From: JAHRVQ01 sp963976815
GTDB taxonomy: Bacteria; Pseudomonadota; Gammaproteobacteria; Pseudomonadales; Azotimanducaceae
Assembly: GCA_963976815.1 (NCBI GenBank)
Contig: CAXBLU010000014.1
Location: 29,286-93,285, forward strand
Reading direction: 5' to 3'
DNA length: 64,000 bases
Under the pieces are notes generated by a model. It saw only the letters and a program-made list of their open reading frames with translations. It had not been told where the DNA came from and did not search any database. Made by a program: the position numbers and the translations under genes. Positions 9,290 through 17,384 of the stretch are shown one piece after another. Position 1 is the stretch's first letter, and every line of letters starts with the position of its first letter.

Positions 9290-9338
9290 TGGTTGGGTTG
9301 CCTGGCGTATACCTGCTAGAAGATCCAACCAGTTTTTT
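9290..9338 (+). terminator. Possible intrinsic terminator after the esterase
   Basis: TGGTTGG (9290-9296) pairs with CCAACCA (9325-9331), and a run of six T follows at 9333-9338. The 28-base loop is longer than usual, so this is a weak call. It lies just past the esterase stop, where the locus is expected to end. Confidence 0.4.
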
Positions 9339-9378
9339 AACCTGTCTGCTTAATAGGCGTATTTTGATTTTTGCTTGA

Positions 9379-9600
9379 TGCTCCTCGAAAGGAGTAGAAT
9401 CTTGGCAGATCCATCCTGACTTTCAGGGCCAAGGCATCGGTACTCGTGTTGTGAAAAAGGAAATCGCCCAGGCGCAGAATCAGGGCAAGCCTATTCGTCT
9501 TAGAGTGCTATTTCAAAATCGAGCCGTTGAACTATATAAGTGGGTTGGATTCAAACAGATAGATCAAAATGAACATCAGTTCATCATGGAGTGCAACTAG
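9379..9600 (+). pseudogene. GNAT acetyltransferase lacking its N-terminal half
   Basis: An open frame without any usable start codon reads 'SWQIHPDFQGQGIGTRVV', then 'LRVLFQNRAVELYKWVGF', and ends 'HQFIMECN' before a TAG at 9598-9600. These are the acetyl-CoA loop (Q-x-x-G-x-G) and the C-terminal N-x-x-A-x-x-x-Y-x-x-x-GF element of GNAT enzymes. A TGA at 9376 closes the frame upstream, and the sequence before it does not encode the missing first half in any frame I checked. The gene is therefore a 5'-truncated relic of about 73 codons. Confidence 0.75.
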
Positions 9601-9645
9601 CGGTTTAGCTCCCAGCCCTCAATACTTTCCTACAGGGAATCATCA

Positions 9646-10026
9646 GTGTCACTAGAGACCAACAAAAATAACGTCACGTCATTCTACGATATGATGTTTA
9701 ACCAATGTCGGCCCAGAGCTGCAATTGCTCGGTACGTCGGCGCCGAATATATCCAACATAATCCGGAGGTAGGTAACGGTAAAGAAGCGTTTATCGAATA
9801 CTTTGAGCGGATGAGTAAAGAATACCCGGGTAAAAAAGTTGAATTTAAGCGCGTCTTCGCAGAAGACAATCATGTGGTATTACATTGCCATCAATCCTGG
9901 CCAAACGACAATAGTTATGCGGGTATCGATATATTTCGTCTCGATGACGAGGGAAAAATAGTGGAGCATTGGGACGTGCTCCAGGTTGTGCCAAACGAAT
10001 CCAAAAACTCAAATACAATGTTCTGA
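9646..10026 (+). CDS. SnoaL/NTF2-like protein
   Basis: A 126-residue cytosolic protein with the cone-shaped NTF2-like fold pattern: 'YDMMFNQCRPRAAIARYVG', 'YIQHNPEVGNGKEAFIEYF', 'VVLHCHQSW' and the C-terminal 'IVEHWDVLQVVP'. The H-W-D-x-x-Q ending is typical of SnoaL-like members. No substrate is known. GTG start; the stop is ten bases before the PAS gene. Confidence 0.8.
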   Translation: MSLETNKNNVTSFYDMMFNQCRPRAAIARYVGAEYIQHNPEVGNGKEAFIEYFERMSKEYPGKKVEFKRVFAEDNHVVLHCHQSWPNDNSYAGIDIFRLDDEGKIVEHWDVLQVVPNESKNSNTMF

Positions 10027-10035
10027 GGAGACCAG

Positions 10036-10473
10036 ATGACAGACACGACAATCGACAACATTAGCGCAGTACTGATTGAACAAAACCCTGATGCGATAAT
10101 CCATTCTGATTTATCCGGGACGATACGGACCTGGAATGAAGCCGCCGTGCGTATTTTCGGTTTTTCCAAAGAACAGGCTTTAGGCGCAAATTTGGACATC
10201 ATCATTCCCGAACCATTTCGAAAAGCCCACTGGGATGGATTTGAACGGGCGGTTGCAGAGGGTAAAACCAAATATGTAGGACAATCGTTGCCGACCAAAG
10301 CGCTCAAAGACGGGGGTGAGACTTTTTATGTTGAGCTCAGTTTCTCAATTGTGGTTGATGCCGGTGGGGAAGCAATGGGGGTGCTTTCTACGGCGCGGGA
10401 TATTACCGAACGATTTTTAAAGGAGCGGGAAAACCGCAAGCTGCTCAGTGAACTCCAGAAAGCGAGCAGTTAA
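10036..10473 (+). CDS. Stand-alone PAS-domain sensor protein
   Basis: A 145-residue protein made almost wholly of one PAS domain: 'AVLIEQNPDAIIHSDLSGTI', 'WNEAAVRIFGFSKEQALG' and the S-box ending 'GVLSTARDITERF'. A short helix (about 125-145) follows, but there is no kinase, cyclase or DNA-binding domain. It could sense a small ligand, redox state or light through a cofactor and signal by protein contact. AGGAGACC lies just before the ATG. Confidence 0.83.
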   Translation: MTDTTIDNISAVLIEQNPDAIIHSDLSGTIRTWNEAAVRIFGFSKEQALGANLDIIIPEPFRKAHWDGFERAVAEGKTKYVGQSLPTKALKDGGETFYVELSFSIVVDAGGEAMGVLSTARDITERFLKERENRKLLSELQKASS

Positions 10474-10502
10474 TCAGGCACTTAACACCAGGTAAGACTG
10501 TG

Positions 10503-11297
10503 ATGACTAAATTGCTTTTGCTCTTCTCTGTGTTGTTCTATCAATCTATCGCTTTTGGCCAGGACTGGTCTGCTGCCATTAAACAAACAACAGGGCTGGT
10601 TGAAGGTGCAAAGGTTATAGTCGTGGGTGAGATACATGGTACCCAGGAGATGCCTGAGTTTTTTAGAGATCTTGTGGTTGAAGTTTCTAAAGCACACCAG
10701 GTTTGCGTTGGATTGGAGCTGTCGAGTAATGCGGGTTCAGCGATGGATACTTATCTACAATCGAGTGGATCTGCCCAGGATATTGATAAATTCTTCCGTG
10801 ACGCTTCGAATTGGTTGCGTGGCTATCAGGACGGACGAAACAGCAGTGCAATGCTTAAGCTCATCGATGCCTTACGGGAGAAAGAAGACATATGCGTCTA
10901 TAGCTTTGATGTTCGGGGTACCGATGATAGAGAGCAGGCGATGACCGACTTTATCCTGGATAAAATTGCAGCCGAAGCTGATGCCGAAGCCAATAGAGTG
11001 CACCTGCTGCTCGCTGGAAACGTTCACGGACGATTAAGCGTGGGGGTACCCTGGGACAAAAAGTTCGAGTCGATGGCCTATCGCTTGAACCGCAAACATC
11101 AAGTTGCTTCGGTTGAACTGGTGCCATCCGGTGGGTCGGCCTGGATGTGTCAGGACCCAATTTGCAAACAATTTGAGCTAGGGGGAAGGCAGGGGGAAAA
11201 AGCGGTGGAAGTGATTTCCGAGCATCCGGTCATGCTCAATGTTTTGATAGGCACTGTAACTGCAAGCTTTCCCGCAGCAAAGATTCACGGTTTTTAG
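10503..11297 (+). CDS. ChaN/TIKI-superfamily periplasmic protein
   Basis: A 264-residue exported protein. A signal peptide covers about residues 1-20 ('LLLFSVLFYQSIAFG'). The mature part carries 'VIVVGEIHGTQEMPEFF', the G-E-x-H signature of the ChaN/TIKI (haem-binding uptake) superfamily, and later 'LLLAGNVHGRLSVG', which supplies the second conserved His. Members include haem-binding lipoproteins and metalloproteases; here there is no lipobox, so it is likely soluble in the periplasm. ATG at 10503 is used, with a GTG one codon upstream. Confidence 0.72.
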   Translation: MTKLLLLFSVLFYQSIAFGQDWSAAIKQTTGLVEGAKVIVVGEIHGTQEMPEFFRDLVVEVSKAHQVCVGLELSSNAGSAMDTYLQSSGSAQDIDKFFRDASNWLRGYQDGRNSSAMLKLIDALREKEDICVYSFDVRGTDDREQAMTDFILDKIAAEADAEANRVHLLLAGNVHGRLSVGVPWDKKFESMAYRLNRKHQVASVELVPSGGSAWMCQDPICKQFELGGRQGEKAVEVISEHPVMLNVLIGTVTASFPAAKIHGF

Positions 11298-11325
11298 TTT
11301 TGACGATAGTCAGGTAGGTATTTAT

Positions 11326-11733
11326 ATGGATGTAGTCAGTGGTTCGTGTCTTTGTGGTGAGATCGAGTATGAGGTAAGGGGTGTTCTGGGTAAAATGGGA
11401 CACTGTCACTGCGGTATGTGTCAAAAAGCTCACGGTGCTGCTTATGCAACCTACATAAATGTTGCAGAAGAAGATTTTAAGTTTACGAAAGGTGAAACTC
11501 AGCTGACGGTATTCCAATCTTCAAATAACGTGGAAAGGACCTTTTGTAAAACATGTGGGTCGAACTTACAATTTCGACGACCAGGAAAGAGTCGATTTGG
11601 TATCACTGTAGGAACTCTCGATGGCACAGTTTCTAGGACACCGGATCATGAGATTTGGACCTCTGCGATTCCAATTTGGGGATCCAGGGAAGGTATTCCG
11701 CTACGTCACGAAACGGAGCACAAGCAAGTTTGA
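11326..11733 (+). CDS. GFA-family (glutathione-dependent formaldehyde-activating-like) protein, copy 1
   Basis: A 135-residue zinc protein of the Mss4-like GFA family. The metal-binding cysteines appear in order as 'GSCLCGEIEYEV', 'GHCHCGMCQKAHGAAYATY' and 'TFCKTCGSNLQF'. Family members bind zinc and have been linked to S-(hydroxymethyl)glutathione formation, although most have no proven reaction. It is the first of three paralogs within 4.4 kb (others at 13773 and 15216). They differ too much to be a recent duplication. Confidence 0.88.
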   Translation: MDVVSGSCLCGEIEYEVRGVLGKMGHCHCGMCQKAHGAAYATYINVAEEDFKFTKGETQLTVFQSSNNVERTFCKTCGSNLQFRRPGKSRFGITVGTLDGTVSRTPDHEIWTSAIPIWGSREGIPLRHETEHKQV

Positions 11734-11764
11734 TTGAGAGCCAACCTAAATTAGGAACACGGTT

Positions 11765-12175
11765 ATGGCACAGATTCTACTGATTGTTGGCGCATCGATC
11801 TTCGGTTTGCTTGGAGTTGCACACCTTTACTTCACATTTTTCACAACCAATTTTGAACCCCATGACGCCTCCGTAAAAACCGCAATGGAAGGGACGTCAC
11901 CGGTGCTGACAAAAGAAACCACCATGTGGCGTGCCTGGGTTGGTTTTAATGCAAGCCATAGTCTGGGAACGATGCTGTTACCTGCTGTCTATCTTCCCCT
12001 TACCATCTTTCATTTTGATCTTGTGCAAAACTCTCTGTGGTTTGCATGGTTGCCGGTGTTCGTTGCAATCATGTTTTTGATATTGGCGAAACAGTATTGG
12101 TTTAGGGTTCCGCTGCTAGGTATTCTTGTTTCTCTGGTTTGTTTTACGGCAGCAGCCATTTTAATCAATATCTGA
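11765..12175 (+). CDS. Small integral membrane protein, LIC_13387-like
   Basis: A 136-residue protein with about four membrane segments: residues 2-24, 58-80, 92-108 and 115-135. It has the motif 'WRAWVGFNASHSLG' between the first two, as in the small LIC_13387-type membrane family of unknown role. The stop is followed after ten bases by the VOC gene, with GAGGAGCGAGG acting as that gene's ribosome site. No function can be assigned. Confidence 0.65.
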   Translation: MAQILLIVGASIFGLLGVAHLYFTFFTTNFEPHDASVKTAMEGTSPVLTKETTMWRAWVGFNASHSLGTMLLPAVYLPLTIFHFDLVQNSLWFAWLPVFVAIMFLILAKQYWFRVPLLGILVSLVCFTAAAILINI

Positions 12176-12185
12176 GGAGCGAGGA

Positions 12186-12548
12186 ATGAATCTTAAAGGG
12201 AAAGAAATTAAAGCTTTTGTTCCGGCTAAAGACTTCGAATTGTCGAAACGCTTCTACCAGGATCTAGGGTTTACGCTCGCATCTGATACAGCAGGGATAG
12301 CCTATTTCCATCACGGGGACTGTAGTTTCCTGTTGCAGGATTTTCACGAGCCAGTACACAGCAACAATTTTATGATGCATTTTCTTGTAGAGGATATTCA
12401 TGCATGGCACGCCCATGTAGTTGCCAGCGGGGTTGTTGAAAAGTATCGAGTTAAGATTTCGGCCGTCGAGGAACAACCCTGGGGCATGCTTGATTTTGTG
12501 CTTTTTGATCCGACCGGGGTTTTGTGGCGGTTTGGTCAGAATGTTTAA
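12186..12548 (+). CDS. VOC (glyoxalase/bleomycin-resistance) family protein
   Basis: A 120-residue single-module vicinal-oxygen-chelate protein. It shows 'FVPAKDFELSKRFYQDLGFT' at the start, 'SFLLQDFHEPVHSNNFMMHF' in the middle and 'WGMLDFVLFDPTGVLWRFGQ' at the end, which is the paired beta-alpha-beta-beta-beta pattern. Proteins of this size often bind small toxic or antibiotic molecules rather than catalyse. GAGGAGCGAGGA immediately upstream is a strong ribosome site. Confidence 0.85.
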   Translation: MNLKGKEIKAFVPAKDFELSKRFYQDLGFTLASDTAGIAYFHHGDCSFLLQDFHEPVHSNNFMMHFLVEDIHAWHAHVVASGVVEKYRVKISAVEEQPWGMLDFVLFDPTGVLWRFGQNV

Positions 12549-12704
12549 CTGGCTTGACAAGCCAATTCCATTTCAGCAATATCCGCGGGCCATGAAAACT
12601 ACACACGCCATTTTTGATTGTTTAAAACCGGTCGCTTCTAAACGAGCAGGTAAAACTGCGCGCGTGTAGGATCTGGTCATTTAGTTTTTGTAGAACGTAT
12701 ATTT

Positions 12705-12740
12705 AAACTCCAGCGGTCCTAGCGGCTTCTGGAGTTTTTT
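12705..12740 (+). terminator. Intrinsic terminator before dapA
   Basis: AAACTCCAG (12705-12713) pairs perfectly with CTGGAGTTT (12729-12737), and T residues continue to 12740. This nine-pair hairpin with a T tract lies 157 bases after the VOC gene and 44 bases before dapA. It would close the transcript of the preceding array and make dapA a separate unit. Confidence 0.8.
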
Positions 12741-12783
12741 CGTTTTTAGATGCCGCGGTGACCGACTAAACAAGGATACTCTG

Positions 12784-13680
12784 ATGTTTGAAGGTTCATA
12801 TGTTGCTTTAGTCACACCCATGGAGATCGATGGGTCTCTCGACGAACTAGCGCTTCGCCGCTTGGTTCATTGGCATATCAAGAATGGTACCGATGGTATT
12901 GTTGCAATGGGCACAACCGGTGAATCGCCGGTACTGTCGGTGGAAGAACACTGCCGGGTTCTGGATGTTGTGGTGAAAGAGGCTGATCGTAAGCTTAAGG
13001 TCATCGCCGGTTGTGGATCTAACAATACTGCTGAAGCGATCCATTTCCACAACTATGCGCATAGCATAGGAGCGGATGCTGCACTTCATGTGACCGGTTA
13101 TTACAATCGACCAAGTCAGGAAGGAATCTTTCGACATTTCGAGGCCCTTGATGCTGAAAATGATCTGCCGATTATTGTTTACAATATTCCACCCAGGGCG
13201 GTTGTAGATATTACGGTTGAGACCATGACGCGGTTATCCCAATTGACTTCGATAGTCGGCGTCAAAGATGCCACCCGGGATTTAGTCCGGCCAGTTTTGG
13301 AAAAACTTAGTATTGGTGAGAACTTCTCATTGTTGTCAGGTGAAGATGGCACCGCTGTGGCGTACAACGCTGCAGGTGGAAAGGGTTGTATTTCCGTTAC
13401 CGCCAATATTGCTCCAGCTCTATGCGCAGAAATGCAGCATGCCTGTTTACAGGGTGATTTTACTACCGCGACGCGTATTCAAAGTTCATTGATGCCGCTT
13501 CACCAGGCGCTTTTTGTTGAACCGAGTCCTGTAGGTGTTAAGTATGCCTGTTCAAGACTAGGCCTGTGTCTCGAGACAACCCGGTTACCGATGGTGCCAT
13601 TAACACAGAATACAAGAAGCTTGATTGATGCAGCCCTTGAAGGTCTTGGTATGCTTGCCGGTAAAGAGGCGTTAGTTTAA
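12784..13680 (+). CDS. dapA: 4-hydroxy-tetrahydrodipicolinate synthase
   Basis: A 298-residue cytosolic aldolase that condenses pyruvate with aspartate semialdehyde, the first committed step of lysine and diaminopimelate synthesis. The active-site residues fall at the usual numbers: T44-T45 in 'MGTTGES', Y133 and R138 in 'VYNIPPR', and Schiff-base lysine K161 in 'GVKDAT'. Tyr107 is in 'GYYNRP'. It stands alone between a terminator and a GFA gene. If the genome also has the common dapA-bamC locus, this would be a second copy. Confidence 0.93.
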   Translation: MFEGSYVALVTPMEIDGSLDELALRRLVHWHIKNGTDGIVAMGTTGESPVLSVEEHCRVLDVVVKEADRKLKVIAGCGSNNTAEAIHFHNYAHSIGADAALHVTGYYNRPSQEGIFRHFEALDAENDLPIIVYNIPPRAVVDITVETMTRLSQLTSIVGVKDATRDLVRPVLEKLSIGENFSLLSGEDGTAVAYNAAGGKGCISVTANIAPALCAEMQHACLQGDFTTATRIQSSLMPLHQALFVEPSPVGVKYACSRLGLCLETTRLPMVPLTQNTRSLIDAALEGLGMLAGKEALV

Positions 13681-13772
13681 GCAGTCGGTTATGATCGCTG
13701 TGTGGATTAGTAGTGCATTTATTACATCCGTGGCAATGACATTTATATGTCAGTTTTTAACAGAGGAAAAAA

Positions 13773-14165
13773 ATGATTACAGGCGAATGTTTCTGCGGTG
13801 AGTCAAAATACTCGATTGACGGTCAGTTATTTGATGCTCGATCATGTCATTGCTCCAGGTGCCGTAAGGTGTTCAGTGCTCAGGCTTCAGCCTATGCGCA
13901 GGTTGAATCTGACCAGTTTACCTGGCTGAGTGGCGAGCAAAGCCTTAGCCACTTTGCCAGCGGCAATGGGTTTGAAATTGTATTCTGCAGTCGTTGTGGC
14001 TCTACACTTTGCGGAACCTATGAAGGCAAGGTACACGGTGTAACACTTGGTTGTGTTAACGGCGATCCAGAGGTTGAGATTGGACGGCACATTTTTGTCG
14101 GCTCAAAGGCTGCCTGGGAAATCCTGCCGGAAGGTATTAACGCTTTCGAAGCAGGCGACGTTTGA
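13773..14165 (+). CDS. GFA-family protein, copy 2
   Basis: A 130-residue Mss4-like zinc protein: 'GECFCGESKYSIDG', 'SCHCSRCRKVFSAQASAY' and 'FCSRCGSTLCGTYEG' supply the metal-binding cysteines. The C-terminal 'HIFVGSKAAWEILPEG' is typical of this subgroup. ATG follows AGAGGAAAAAA. Biochemical role unknown. It is closer in pattern to copy 3 (15216) than to copy 1 (11326), since both end with a 'GSKA-W' segment. Confidence 0.88.
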   Translation: MITGECFCGESKYSIDGQLFDARSCHCSRCRKVFSAQASAYAQVESDQFTWLSGEQSLSHFASGNGFEIVFCSRCGSTLCGTYEGKVHGVTLGCVNGDPEVEIGRHIFVGSKAAWEILPEGINAFEAGDV

Positions 14166-14245
14166 GTCAAATAGTCACTATAGTTCTGCTATGTGTTGCG
14201 ATGGTATAGCAGAGGGTGGATTGTGTTGTATTTTTGGAGTTGTGA

Positions 14246-14644
14246 ATGAATAGTCCCGATGGTTTGAATCAAGAGTTATTGCTTTCACTTCCCGACGAGG
14301 GGCCGATCGTCATGGTCAACCTGGTGCGCTTTCGAGAGCATTCGCTTGACGGTCACGGCTCGGGATTTGAGGCTTATACACGATATAGCAAAGGTGATAT
14401 GCCGCTACTGAAGAAGGTTGGTGGTACGGTCATTTGGGCAGGTAACGTTGAAGCTGCTGCTTTTGGTGCATGGTCATCTGCCCCATGGGATTGGGTTGTG
14501 CTCGTGCACTATCCCTCTAAGGCTGCTTTTCTTGAAATGATGACCTCTGAGGAATACGCGCTGATTAATACCGAACGAGAAAATGGTGTTGAGGAGCATG
14601 TGATTCTTGCATCGAACGAAACCTATTCAAAACTTTCTCGATAA
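14246..14644 (+). CDS. DUF1330 family protein, copy 1
   Basis: A 132-residue dimeric alpha/beta-barrel type protein: 'GPIVMVNLVRFREHS', 'FEAYTRYSKGDMPLLKKVGG', 'WDWVVLVHYPSKAAFLEMM'. DUF1330 proteins resemble antibiotic-biosynthesis monooxygenase folds and have no defined reaction. A second and more divergent member lies at 19460-19750. Confidence 0.8.
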   Translation: MNSPDGLNQELLLSLPDEGPIVMVNLVRFREHSLDGHGSGFEAYTRYSKGDMPLLKKVGGTVIWAGNVEAAAFGAWSSAPWDWVVLVHYPSKAAFLEMMTSEEYALINTERENGVEEHVILASNETYSKLSR

Positions 14645-14688
14645 TTTAACCAAAATCTGTACGGTCGACAGGAATTTTCAGGTGCGTT

Positions 14689-15081
14689 ATGACTCAGCAT
14701 ATTAGGAATGGATTTTCTGCCGTGCGTCCGTATGTGTTTGGACCCCATAGCATATTGACGTTTGTCGAAACCTGCCTGGATGGAAAGGTTTTAGTTCGGC
14801 ACGATCAGGGAGGTAATGCAGCGCATATTGAGGTTCAGGTGGGAGACTCCATTATTGTCCTGGAATTACGGGATCCGCCCCATGAATCGGGCTTTCCTGG
14901 TTCAATTTACGTGTACGTAGAAGACGTTGATCTTGCGGCGAGTCGGGCGGAGAACTGTGAGGTTGAGATTTTTTCACCCGCCGAAGATAAGCCCTACGAA
15001 GAACGCCAAATGGGAGTACGGGATTCCTTCGGTAATGTCTGGTGGATTGCCAGATTTATGCCACAGGTCGGGTTGAGCTGA
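14689..15081 (+). CDS. VOC (glyoxalase-like) family protein
   Basis: A 130-residue vicinal-oxygen-chelate protein with 'SAVRPYVFGPHSILTFVETC', 'HIEVQVGDSIIVLELRDP' and the end 'MGVRDSFGNVWWIARF'. That pattern is close to the PhnB/YycE-like glyoxalase subgroup. The substrate is unknown. The 134-bp gap behind it holds only an imperfectly terminator-like inverted repeat (AATTTCCT at 15131, AGGAAATT at 15157). Confidence 0.8.
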   Translation: MTQHIRNGFSAVRPYVFGPHSILTFVETCLDGKVLVRHDQGGNAAHIEVQVGDSIIVLELRDPPHESGFPGSIYVYVEDVDLAASRAENCEVEIFSPAEDKPYEERQMGVRDSFGNVWWIARFMPQVGLS

Positions 15082-15215
15082 TTGGGTCACAGGAATACAG
15101 TTCTTTTGTTGGTGGTAGGATTAAAGTAGTAATTTCCTTTGTAAAGAATCAAAAATAGGAAATTGAAAATAGCTGATCGATAATTTCATCTCAGCGGTGA
15201 GTTCAGGAGCAGTCT

Positions 15216-15629
15216 ATGGTACGTCAAACACTTACTGGTGGGTGTCTGTGTGGCGGAGTCCGATTTGAGTTAGCTGGACCAATTGACGTGGTTAACATGT
15301 GCCATTGTTCTAGATGTAGGAAACGAGGTGGCAGCGCTTTTGCGACGGTAGTGCATGCCAAATTGAGTCAATTCAGATTAGTCTCAGGTGAAGAGCAGAT
15401 ACAGCTGTTTGAACCCGACGGTTGGAATGCGCGACGGTTTTGCAACGTTTGTGGAAGTCCTTTGCCGGGTTGGGATGAAGAGGATGACCATGTAGGTATT
15501 CCCGCGGGTCTATTTGACGAAGGGATGGTCACGAAGCCTGAGTTGCATATCATGACGGGCTCAAAAGCTGAGTGGTTTGATATTAAAGATGATATTGACC
15601 AGTTCGAAGAGTTTCCCGTTGACTGGTAG
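15216..15629 (+). CDS. GFA-family protein, copy 3
   Basis: A 137-residue zinc protein: 'GGCLCGGVRFELAG', 'NMCHCSRCRKRGGSAFATVV' and 'RFCNVCGSPLPGWDEE' carry the cysteines; 'HIMTGSKAEWFDI' closes the domain. GGAGCAG just upstream of the ATG is the ribosome site. The Nudix gene begins 14 bases after its stop, so the two may be co-transcribed. Confidence 0.88.
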   Translation: MVRQTLTGGCLCGGVRFELAGPIDVVNMCHCSRCRKRGGSAFATVVHAKLSQFRLVSGEEQIQLFEPDGWNARRFCNVCGSPLPGWDEEDDHVGIPAGLFDEGMVTKPELHIMTGSKAEWFDIKDDIDQFEEFPVDW

Positions 15630-15643
15630 TGCTTTAGCAAACT

Positions 15644-16060
15644 ATGACCGTGCTGCCCAACAAAGCTTGTCCCGTCGTCTTACGCCGAGTATCAAGTGGG
15701 GTCGAACTGCTGGCGTTCAAACACCCTCTGGCAGGTTGTCAGCTTGTTAAAGGCACAGTTGAGACAGATGAAAACTTGCCCGCTGCCTGTTCACGGGAGC
15801 TATTTGAAGAGTCCGGTATAATCGCCAAGTCTGGCCGTTTCATCGGCGCGCTTGCGGTGGGTTACGACCGTCAGATCTGGGGATTTTATAATATGTTGTA
15901 CGATCAACCTCTGCCGGATACCTGGGATTACTTTACGCAGGACGGCGGGGGGCTTTTATTCAGTTTCTTTTGGTTGCCACTGCCCGCCATTTTGAATAAC
16001 GACTGGCACCACTCAACCAAAAATGCGATCCGTTTTATTGAGCAAAACAGTGATGTGTAA
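15644..16060 (+). CDS. Nudix hydrolase
   Basis: A 138-residue protein with a complete Nudix box: G-x5-E-x7-R-E-x2-E-E-x-G in 'GTVETDENLPAACSRELFEE' continuing into 'SGI'. Such enzymes hydrolyse nucleoside diphosphates linked to another moiety with Mg2+ or Mn2+ bound by the RELFEE glutamates. The N-terminus 'CPVVLRRVSSGVELLAFKHP' suggests the MutT/RppH-like class. Substrate unknown. Confidence 0.85.
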   Translation: MTVLPNKACPVVLRRVSSGVELLAFKHPLAGCQLVKGTVETDENLPAACSRELFEESGIIAKSGRFIGALAVGYDRQIWGFYNMLYDQPLPDTWDYFTQDGGGLLFSFFWLPLPAILNNDWHHSTKNAIRFIEQNSDV

Positions 16061-16080
16061 CAGCTAGGTTGAGGGAAAAT

Positions 16081-16554
16081 ATGCTACGTAAAATCTGTGG
16101 TTATCACAAAGATGAGCGAGATGATTGGGTTGCAGAGTTAGATTGTGCCCATGGCCAGCATGTTCGACATAACCCTCCCTTTACGAACCGTCCCTGGGTA
16201 GAGACGGAATCTGGCCGAGCCGAAAGATTAGGATTTGAATTGGATTGTGTACGTTGCGATCGGTTTGAGTTTCCGGATGGTCTAACCTACTACAACCATA
16301 GTCCTGAATTTACCGAGGCAACCATTCCAGCAAGTCTGCAAAAGGATCATTCAACCAAGACGGGTACCTGGGGGCTGATTAAGGTTAAAGAAGGGCATCT
16401 GACCTATATAGCTGGAGAGCATAAGCGTGAGCTTAGTCCGACGCAGGATGGGGTTGTGGTACCCAATATGCTACACAGCGTATCAGCCAATGGGCCGGTA
16501 AATTTTTGTGTTGAGTTTTATCGGCTAACCAGCAAGCCTGAAGCTACTCCATAG
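16081..16554 (+). CDS. DUF3565-DUF1971 fusion protein
   Basis: A 157-residue protein joining two small domains. Residues 1-60 match DUF3565 ('KICGYHKDERDDWVAELDC', 'HGQHVRHNPPF', 'RPWVETESGRAERLG', with CVRC). Residues 65-155 match DUF1971, the cupin found near TehB tellurite-resistance proteins ('SPEFTEATIPASLQKDHSTK', 'GTWGLIKVKEGHL', 'VVVPNMLHSV', 'CVEFYRL'). The ATG at 16081 follows GAGGGA at 16071; the TTG at 16069 is unlikely. A stress or tellurite role is suggested only by the family name. Confidence 0.75.
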   Translation: MLRKICGYHKDERDDWVAELDCAHGQHVRHNPPFTNRPWVETESGRAERLGFELDCVRCDRFEFPDGLTYYNHSPEFTEATIPASLQKDHSTKTGTWGLIKVKEGHLTYIAGEHKRELSPTQDGVVVPNMLHSVSANGPVNFCVEFYRLTSKPEATP

Positions 16555-16696
16555 TTGCGATGATTGCGGTTTTTCGGTATCTCCGGTAAGTTTGCGCCCG
16601 TGAATATTGTCTGGATAGGAATAATGTGTGGTGTCCAGTTCCTACGCTTTCGGTCCCGACACAAAATTATCCAAGAGAATAGCGCGAGGTAAAAAC

Positions 16697-17326
16697 ATGA
16701 GCGGATGTTGTGAAACGGGTTGTGCAGCCGATGCACTTCGTGAAAAACAAAGAGGCACACTCCAGGCAGTGCTCGCGATCAATGCCGTCATGTTTGTTGT
16801 CATTCTTGTGGCCGCGCAGTATGCAAGGTCTACTGCACTGTTTGCTGACAGCTTAGATAATCTAGGTGATGCGCTGACCTACGGACTCAGCCTTATGGTA
16901 GTCGCCAGTGGTGTAGCGGCCAAAGCCAAGGTTGCTCTATTTAAAGGCACTTTGATCTTACTTGCAGGTCTTGCCGTTGCCGGGCAGATTGTCTACAAAC
17001 TGTTTAACCCTGACGTGCCTGTATTTGAACTGATGGGTGTGTTCAGCTTGATTGCGTTGGTTGCGAATTCTATGTGTCTGGGCTTGTTGTGGAGACATCG
17101 CAACGAAGACATCAACATGAGCTCCGTGTGGGAATGTTCGCGCAACGATATCGCCACCAATATTTCTGTATTTGTCGCAGCGGGAGCCGTTTGGCTATTT
17201 GAGTCGGGCTGGCCAGATATTGTTGTCGGTTCTGTACTTGTCTACATGTTGCTCAGTTCTTCCGCCCGGGTTTTGACTTCGGCGCGCGTAGAATTACGCT
17301 CGGCGAACCTTGCTAGTCCCGCATAA
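16697..17326 (+). CDS. CDF-like cation transporter
   Basis: A 209-residue inner-membrane protein with about five or six helices and the cation-diffusion-facilitator pattern 'ALFADSLDNLGDALTYGLSL', where the Asp residues of helix 2 would bind the metal. Helix 5 has 'CSRNDIATNISVFVAAGAVW'. The short N-terminus is cysteine-rich ('MSGCCETGC'), which may capture metal. The cytoplasmic C-terminal domain of classic CDF proteins is absent. The ATG at 16697 follows GCGAGGT; an upstream start at 16628 adds an unrelated leader. Confidence 0.78.
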   Translation: MSGCCETGCAADALREKQRGTLQAVLAINAVMFVVILVAAQYARSTALFADSLDNLGDALTYGLSLMVVASGVAAKAKVALFKGTLILLAGLAVAGQIVYKLFNPDVPVFELMGVFSLIALVANSMCLGLLWRHRNEDINMSSVWECSRNDIATNISVFVAAGAVWLFESGWPDIVVGSVLVYMLLSSSARVLTSARVELRSANLASPA

Positions 17327-17384
17327 CTTGGGGGAAAGGTTCCTTCCAATAGATTTCTAGCAGGCAAACGATAGGCAACTTCCC

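Noticed and set aside
12592..12669. A 25-codon frame between the VOC gene and terminator
   Set aside because: No ribosome site, no recognisable features; probably the untranslated 3' region.
15131..15164. Inverted repeat AATTTCCT/AGGAAATT as terminator
   Set aside because: Eight pairs with an 18-base loop in AT-rich DNA and no T tract; too weak to call.
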